Below are positions 5,072 to 8,118 of a stretch of 8,118 nucleotides of DNA, in pieces. Both the position numbers and the translations under genes were made by a program. Source of the DNA: Acetobacteraceae bacterium (lineage in GTDB: Bacteria > Pseudomonadota > Alphaproteobacteria > Acetobacterales > Acetobacteraceae); assembly GCA_947476855.1 (NCBI GenBank), contig CANJSR010000209.1, forward strand, positions 1 through 8,118, written 5' to 3'. Under the pieces are notes generated by a model, which worked only from the letters and a program-made list of their open reading frames with translations, was not told where the DNA came from and ran no database searches. The number at the start of each line of letters is the position of its first letter. The stretch's first letter is position 1.

Positions 5072-6412
5072 CTACCCGGGCAGGGTCACCGTCGCCCTCG
5101 CCCCGCCCTCGATCCGGTTCGACAGGGTCACATCCCCGCCCGCGGCGCGCAGGATGTTCCGCGCGATCGGCAGCCCCAGCCCAACCCCCCCCGTCTCCCT
5201 GTTCCGGCTCGGCTCCGCCCGGTGGAAGGGTTCGAAGACGCGGTCCAGCTCTCCGGGGGGAATGCCCTCGCCCTCATCCTCAATCTCGATCCGCACCATC
5301 CCGCCCGCCGGCGGATGCAGCCGCACCCGCGCCGACCCGCCATACTTCACCGCGTTCGTCACCAGGTTGGTCAGCGCCCGCTTCAGGCCGAGCGAACGGG
5401 CGTGAACGGTAAGGTGGGGGGGACCGTCGTAGTGGAGCTTGTTTTCCATCTGCGGCCAGGTGTCGTGCGCCTCATCCAGGATGGTTTGCAGCAGCTCGGC
5501 CAGATCCAGCGCCACGGCCGGTTCGTCGGTGCGCGACGCCCGCCCGAAGGCGAGCGTGGCGGAGACCATCGCCTCCAGCTCCGCAAGGTCGGCCAGCATC
5601 TTGGTGCGCTGCTCCTCATCCTCCATGAACTCGGCCCGCAGCTTCAGGCGGGTGATGGGCGTCCGGAGGTCGTGCCCAATGGCGGACAGCAGTTCCGTCC
5701 GGTCGGAGACGAAGCGCCTGATCCGTTCGGCCATCGTGTTGAAGGCGGCGGCGGCGCGGGCGACCTCCAGCGGTCCGGTTTCAGGCAAAGGCGGCGCGTT
5801 GACGTCGCGGCCCAGCGCCTCGGCCGCGGATGCGAGCGTGGCGACCGGCGCCGTCAGCCGCCGCACGGCCCACAGGATCAGCCCGGCGGCGAAGACGGTC
5901 ATCAGCGCGAAGGCGATCTGGAACGTCGGGGAGTGCCAGGGCGCCACCCGCCCGACCGGGACGGTGACATGCAGCCATTGCCCCTCGGGCAGGCGGAAGG
6001 CGACGGTGATGCGCTGCATCGCCGGCCCGCCCTGGAAGACGACCTCTCGCCAGCGCTGGGACTGCACGCCCAGGGGCACCAGGTTGACGTTCACCCGCAG
6101 CAGGCGGGCGAGTTCGATCGGCACTTCGGAGACCGCGCCGGCGGGGGGGATGTCCGAGACCTCGATCACCAGGGCCGGGCCGCGGCGGAGTTCGGTCAGC
6201 AGGGTCGGCCGCTGCTCGGGCGTGGCGACGACGAAGGAGCGGTAGATGCCAACGACGCGTTCGGCCACGTCGCGGGCTTGCGCCAGGCGCTGCATGTCGA
6301 CGCGGTCGAGGCCATGGATGGTCAGCCCGGCGATCTGCACCAGCGCCAGACCCAGCAGCAGCACGACCGCGGTGCGGGAGGCGAGGCTGCGGGGCCAGGC
6401 GCGGAACGTCAC
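5072..6412 (-). CDS. EnvZ-type sensor histidine kinase
   Basis: Inner-membrane sensor kinase, 446 residues, probable partner of the response regulator encoded just upstream. Transmembrane helix 1 is about 14-35, the periplasmic sensor region about 36-162 and transmembrane helix 2 about 163-183. HAMP follows from about 184 to 235, with the RRLTAPVATLASAAEALG block. The H-box AIGHDLRTPITRLKLRAEFM carries phospho-acceptor His247 (codon 5674-5672). The ATP-binding domain has the N-box ALTNLVTNAVKYG (Asn349, Asn353), the D-box IEDEGEGIP (Asp379), FEPF (393-396) and GVGLGL (409-414). The start is GTG at 6412-6410, overlapping the regulator's TGA in the four bases GTGA, which points to translational coupling. 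Length and layout are like EnvZ (450 aa, His243). The signal it senses cannot be read from the sequence. Confidence 0.95.
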   Translation of the reverse strand: MTFRAWPRSLASRTAVVLLLGLALVQIAGLTIHGLDRVDMQRLAQARDVAERVVGIYRSFVVATPEQRPTLLTELRRGPALVIEVSDIPPAGAVSEVPIELARLLRVNVNLVPLGVQSQRWREVVFQGGPAMQRITVAFRLPEGQWLHVTVPVGRVAPWHSPTFQIAFALMTVFAAGLILWAVRRLTAPVATLASAAEALGRDVNAPPLPETGPLEVARAAAAFNTMAERIRRFVSDRTELLSAIGHDLRTPITRLKLRAEFMEDEEQRTKMLADLAELEAMVSATLAFGRASRTDEPAVALDLAELLQTILDEAHDTWPQMENKLHYDGPPHLTVHARSLGLKRALTNLVTNAVKYGGSARVRLHPPAGGMVRIEIEDEGEGIPPGELDRVFEPFHRAEPSRNRETGGVGLGLPIARNILRAAGGDVTLSNRIEGGARATVTLPG

Positions 6413-7128
6413 GCGCGTTCCACGGGGGCCGCGAGGACATAGCCCCCGCTGCGGACGGTCTTGATGAGCTGGGCGTTGCGCCCGTTGTCTTCCAGCTTCC
6501 GGCGCAGGCGGGACACGGCGACATCGATCGCCCGGTCATACGGCCCCGCCTGCCGCCCGCGCAGCAGATCGAGCAGCATGTCGCGGGTCAGGACGCGGTT
6601 CGCGCGTTCGACCAGGGCCAGCAGCAGATCGAACTCCCCACCCGTCAACGGCACCTCCACCCCTTCGGGGTTCACCAGGCGGCGGCGGGAGGTTTCCAGC
6701 ATCCAGCCCGCGAAGCGGAACCCCGCCGGTGTCTCCCGCGCCTGCTGTTCTTCCCGCTCCGGCGCCCGCCTTAGCACGGCGCGGATGCGGGCCAGAAGCT
6801 CCCGCGGGTTGAAGGGCTTCGGGACATAGTCGTCGGCCCCGAGTTCAAGCCCGATGATGCGGTCCGTGTCTTCCCCCATCGCGGTCAGCATGATGATGGC
6901 GATGTTGGATTGGGCGCGCAGCCAGCGGGCGACGTCGAGGCCGGATTCGCCCGGCAGCATCAGGTCGAGGACGACAAGCTGGAAATGGCCGTTGCCCCAG
7001 GCTCGGCGCATCTCTCGCCCGTCACGGGCGGTGGTGACGCGGAAGCGGTTCTGCTCCAGGAAGCGCGCCAGCAGATCGCGGATTTCCCGGTCATCATCGA
7101 CAATCAGGATATGCGGTATGTGTTCCAT
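6409..7128 (-). CDS. OmpR-family response regulator
   Basis: DNA-binding response regulator of 239 residues, the same length as OmpR. The receiver domain (about 5-120) has the acidic pocket VDDD (10-13), phospho-acceptor Asp55 in VVLDLMLPGESG (codon 6966-6964), Thr82 in IMLTA, and Lys104 in DDYVPKPF. The winged-helix domain (about 140-235) has LTGGEFDLLLALVERANRVLTRDMLLDLL, the recognition region AIDVAVSRLRRKLED and the wing IKTVRSGGYVLA. The frame is open further upstream to 7272, but those 48 residues resemble no receiver domain and the ATG at 7128-7126 fits the family start exactly. It is the first gene of a two-gene operon with the kinase, whose GTG start overlaps its stop codon. It is likely autoregulated (see the direct repeat at 7183-7210). 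Confidence 0.95.
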   Translation of the reverse strand: MEHIPHILIVDDDREIRDLLARFLEQNRFRVTTARDGREMRRAWGNGHFQLVVLDLMLPGESGLDVARWLRAQSNIAIIMLTAMGEDTDRIIGLELGADDYVPKPFNPRELLARIRAVLRRAPEREEQQARETPAGFRFAGWMLETSRRRLVNPEGVEVPLTGGEFDLLLALVERANRVLTRDMLLDLLRGRQAGPYDRAIDVAVSRLRRKLEDNGRNAQLIKTVRSGGYVLAAPVERA

Positions 7129-7166
7129 GCCCGCTAGAATAATACCGTCTCCGACACGCTGTGGCC

Positions 7167-7175
7167 ATTGTAGCA
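7167..7175 (-). promoter_or_regulatory. Candidate extended -10 promoter of the two-component operon
   Basis: On the minus strand TGCTACAAT (7175-7167) is an extended -10 element: TGn followed by TACAAT, five of six to consensus. Transcription would start near 7160, giving a leader of about 32 bases. No good -35 is seen at the right distance, which suits an extended -10 or activator-dependent promoter. A second -10-like TATTAT (7144-7139) with TGGCCA 17 bases upstream would leave only a few bases of leader. Confidence 0.4.
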
Positions 7176-7182
7176 CTTTATT

Positions 7183-7210
7183 GCATTTCGAGCGGTGAGG
7201 AAGCATTTCG
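7183..7210 (-). promoter_or_regulatory. Direct repeat CGAAATGC x2, candidate operator
   Basis: Read on the minus strand, CGAAATGC occurs at 7190-7183 and 7210-7203, exactly 20 bp apart, about two helical turns. The copies lie just upstream of the candidate extended -10 of the response-regulator operon and also in front of the divergent glycosylase gene. OmpR-family regulators bind direct repeats on one face of the helix, so autoregulation is plausible. Eight bases repeated twice is modest evidence. Confidence 0.35.
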
Positions 7211-7310
7211 CCGCCGGTCAGCGCCGGATGTGGGCGCTTCCGGCCCGATCGCCAAGCGGATTCGGCGGCCACCGGGTGACCCGGCGGATCGGCCGGCGTA
7301 GGGTCCGGCC

Positions 7311-7964
7311 ATGGACTTTCCCCATCCGCCTGCCCATGCCGCCGCCGCGCTTGAGGCGCTGATCGCCGCCGACCCCGATCTGGGGCGCGTGCTGGCCCAG
7401 GCCGGCCCCTTGCCCTGGCGCACCCGCGCGCCGGGCTTCCCCGGCCTGTTGCAGGCGATCGTTGCCCAGATGATCAGCAACCAGGCTGCTCATGCCATCT
7501 GGAACCGGTTGCGGGTGCTGCCCGACGCGCTCGACCCTGCCGGGATGATGCTGCTGTCGGAGGAGGATCTGCGTGGCGCCGGGCTCTCCCGCCCCAAGGT
7601 CGTCCATGCCCGCGCGCTGGCGACCGCGTTCCTGGATGGCACGCTCAGCCAGGAGCAGCTTGCGGGGCTGGAAGACGAGGCCGCGATCGCGGCGATTGCC
7701 GGGGTGAAGGGACTCGGGCGCTGGACGGCCGAAATCTATCTGCTGTTCGCGCTGGAGCGGCTGGACGTGTTCCCCTCCGGCGACATCGCGCTCGCCGCGG
7801 CCGCCGCCGACCTCAAGGGCCTGTCCGTTCGGCCGGACCCGAAGGCCCTGCGGATCTTCGCGGAGCAATGGAAGCCGGCGCGATCCATGGCCGCGCGGTT
7901 GCTGTGGCACCACTGGCGCCACGTCACCGGCAGGCCGGCGATGGATGACATGCCCGTTGCCTAG
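7311..7964 (+). CDS. DNA-3-methyladenine glycosylase, AlkA-type (HhH-GPD family)
   Basis: Base-excision repair glycosylase, 217 residues, which removes alkylated purines from DNA. The family's short form (about 200-220 aa) lacks the extra N-terminal domain of E. coli AlkA. The N-terminal half has LLQAIVAQMISNQAAHAIWNRL (46-67), matching the usual I..Q..S..AA..I...L block. The helix-hairpin-helix is IAGVKGLGRWTAEIYLLFAL (129-148), followed by DVFPSGDIAL with catalytic Asp158 (codon 7782-7784). AGGG (7300-7303) lies seven bases before the ATG and supports this start. It is divergent from the two-component operon and shares its 182-bp upstream region. An ada or alkB partner is not visible. Substrate range within the AlkA/Mag group cannot be settled from sequence. 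Confidence 0.93.
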   Translation: MDFPHPPAHAAAALEALIAADPDLGRVLAQAGPLPWRTRAPGFPGLLQAIVAQMISNQAAHAIWNRLRVLPDALDPAGMMLLSEEDLRGAGLSRPKVVHARALATAFLDGTLSQEQLAGLEDEAAIAAIAGVKGLGRWTAEIYLLFALERLDVFPSGDIALAAAAADLKGLSVRPDPKALRIFAEQWKPARSMAARLLWHHWRHVTGRPAMDDMPVA

Positions 7965-8009
7965 GGGCCGAACAAAATCCCTGCCCCTGGTCCGGGCCGG
8001 ATCGGCTAA

Positions 8010-8027
8010 GCTGACCGAAATGTCAGC
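8010..8027 (-). terminator. Possible hairpin downstream of tRNA-Leu
   Basis: GCTGAC (8010-8015) and GTCAGC (8022-8027) form a perfect 6-bp stem with a 6-base loop, 13 bases beyond the 3' end of the minus-strand tRNA. Only TT follows on that strand, so it is a weak terminator at best; it might instead mark the end of the glycosylase mRNA on the plus strand. Confidence 0.3.
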
Positions 8028-8039
8028 AGAGCCGGGATA

Positions 8040-8118
8040 TGCGGTCGAGAAGACTCGAACTTCCACGGGGTTTCCCCCACAAGCACCTCAAGCTTGCGCG
8101 TCTACCATTCCGCCACGA
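8040..8118 (-). tRNA. tRNA-Leu(GAG), missing its first four bases at the window edge
   Basis: Read on the minus strand the sequence gives TCG of the acceptor, then TGGCGGAATGGTAGACGC (D arm) and the anticodon stem CAAGC/GCTTG around the loop TTGAGGT, so the anticodon is GAG, reading CUC and CUU. A long class II variable arm with GGGG/CCCC pairing follows. The T arm is GGAAG/CTTCT around TTCGAGT. The acceptor 3' strand is CGACCGC plus discriminator A at 8040, and TAT follows, so CCA is not encoded. The 3' strand predicts that the missing 5' bases are GCGG. The long variable arm and the anticodon identify leucine securely. Confidence 0.95.

Noticed and set aside
4946..6442. A 498-codon plus-strand open frame covering the histidine kinase gene
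   Set aside because: The kinase on the other strand has all H, N, D and G boxes. This frame gives a repetitive Gly/Arg/Gln/His sequence and begins inside an intergenic palindrome.
7129..7272. N-terminal extension of the response regulator frame to an upstream start
   Set aside because: The 48 extra residues resemble no receiver-domain sequence, and they would cover the extended -10 and the direct repeat. The ATG at 7128 gives the usual OmpR-family start and length.
7963..7988. Terminator after the glycosylase gene (AGGGGC/GCCCCT stem)
   Set aside because: The stem is only six base pairs with a 14-base loop, overlaps the stop codon and has no T-tract; too weak to call.
7218..8066. A 282-codon minus-strand open frame opposite the glycosylase gene
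   Set aside because: It runs into the tRNA-Leu gene and has no domain signature; the plus-strand frame carries the HhH-GPD motif and catalytic Asp.
8040..8118. tRNA-Leu as an integration site for a mobile element
   Set aside because: No integrase gene and no partial duplicate of the tRNA 3' end is seen in the window, so there is no support for an attachment site.

Overview
The window comes from a high-GC alphaproteobacterium. It is most likely a member of the Acetobacteraceae (Roseomonas or Rhodopila-like), judging from GC-rich coding sequence, GTG starts, repeated CTCCCC..TTGA..GGGAGG intergenic palindromes, and a minus-strand hypothetical protein that resembles a family I recall mainly from Acetobacteraceae. 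No plasmid or phage hallmark genes are visible. It reads as chromosome with one accessory-looking insertion.

Layout: (1) 1-440, the 3' end of aroB (3-dehydroquinate synthase). (2) 441-667, a GC-rich spacer with a palindromic repeat. (3) 668-1333, minus strand, an uncharacterised two-module protein. (4) 1334-1527, a divergent intergenic region with candidate promoters on both strands. (5) 1528-4113, a large TIR domain - transmembrane helix - helical region - TPR-like repeat protein. Its nine repeat units follow an exact 47-residue period, broken by 8-residue insertions; two of these carry an identical DNA palindrome. (6) 4190-4876, a fumarylpyruvate hydrolase-like enzyme of the FAH family. (7) 4893-4996, two oppositely oriented copies of the palindromic repeat between convergent genes. 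(8) 5072-7128, minus strand, an OmpR/EnvZ-type two-component operon with overlapping stop and start codons. (9) 7311-7964, an AlkA-type DNA glycosylase, divergent from the two-component operon. (10) 8040-8118, minus strand, a tRNA-Leu(GAG) lacking only its first four bases at the window edge.

Most genes are ordinary housekeeping or regulatory genes: shikimate pathway, aromatic catabolism, signal transduction, base-excision repair and translation. The outlier is the TIR-TM-TPR protein. It keeps the glutamate that TIR NADases use for catalysis. Its charge pattern suggests a cytosolic TIR domain and a C-terminal repeat array on the far side of the inner membrane. It has no co-directional partner genes, so if it is a defence or stress-signalling effector it would have to act alone. 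That role is inference from domain content only.
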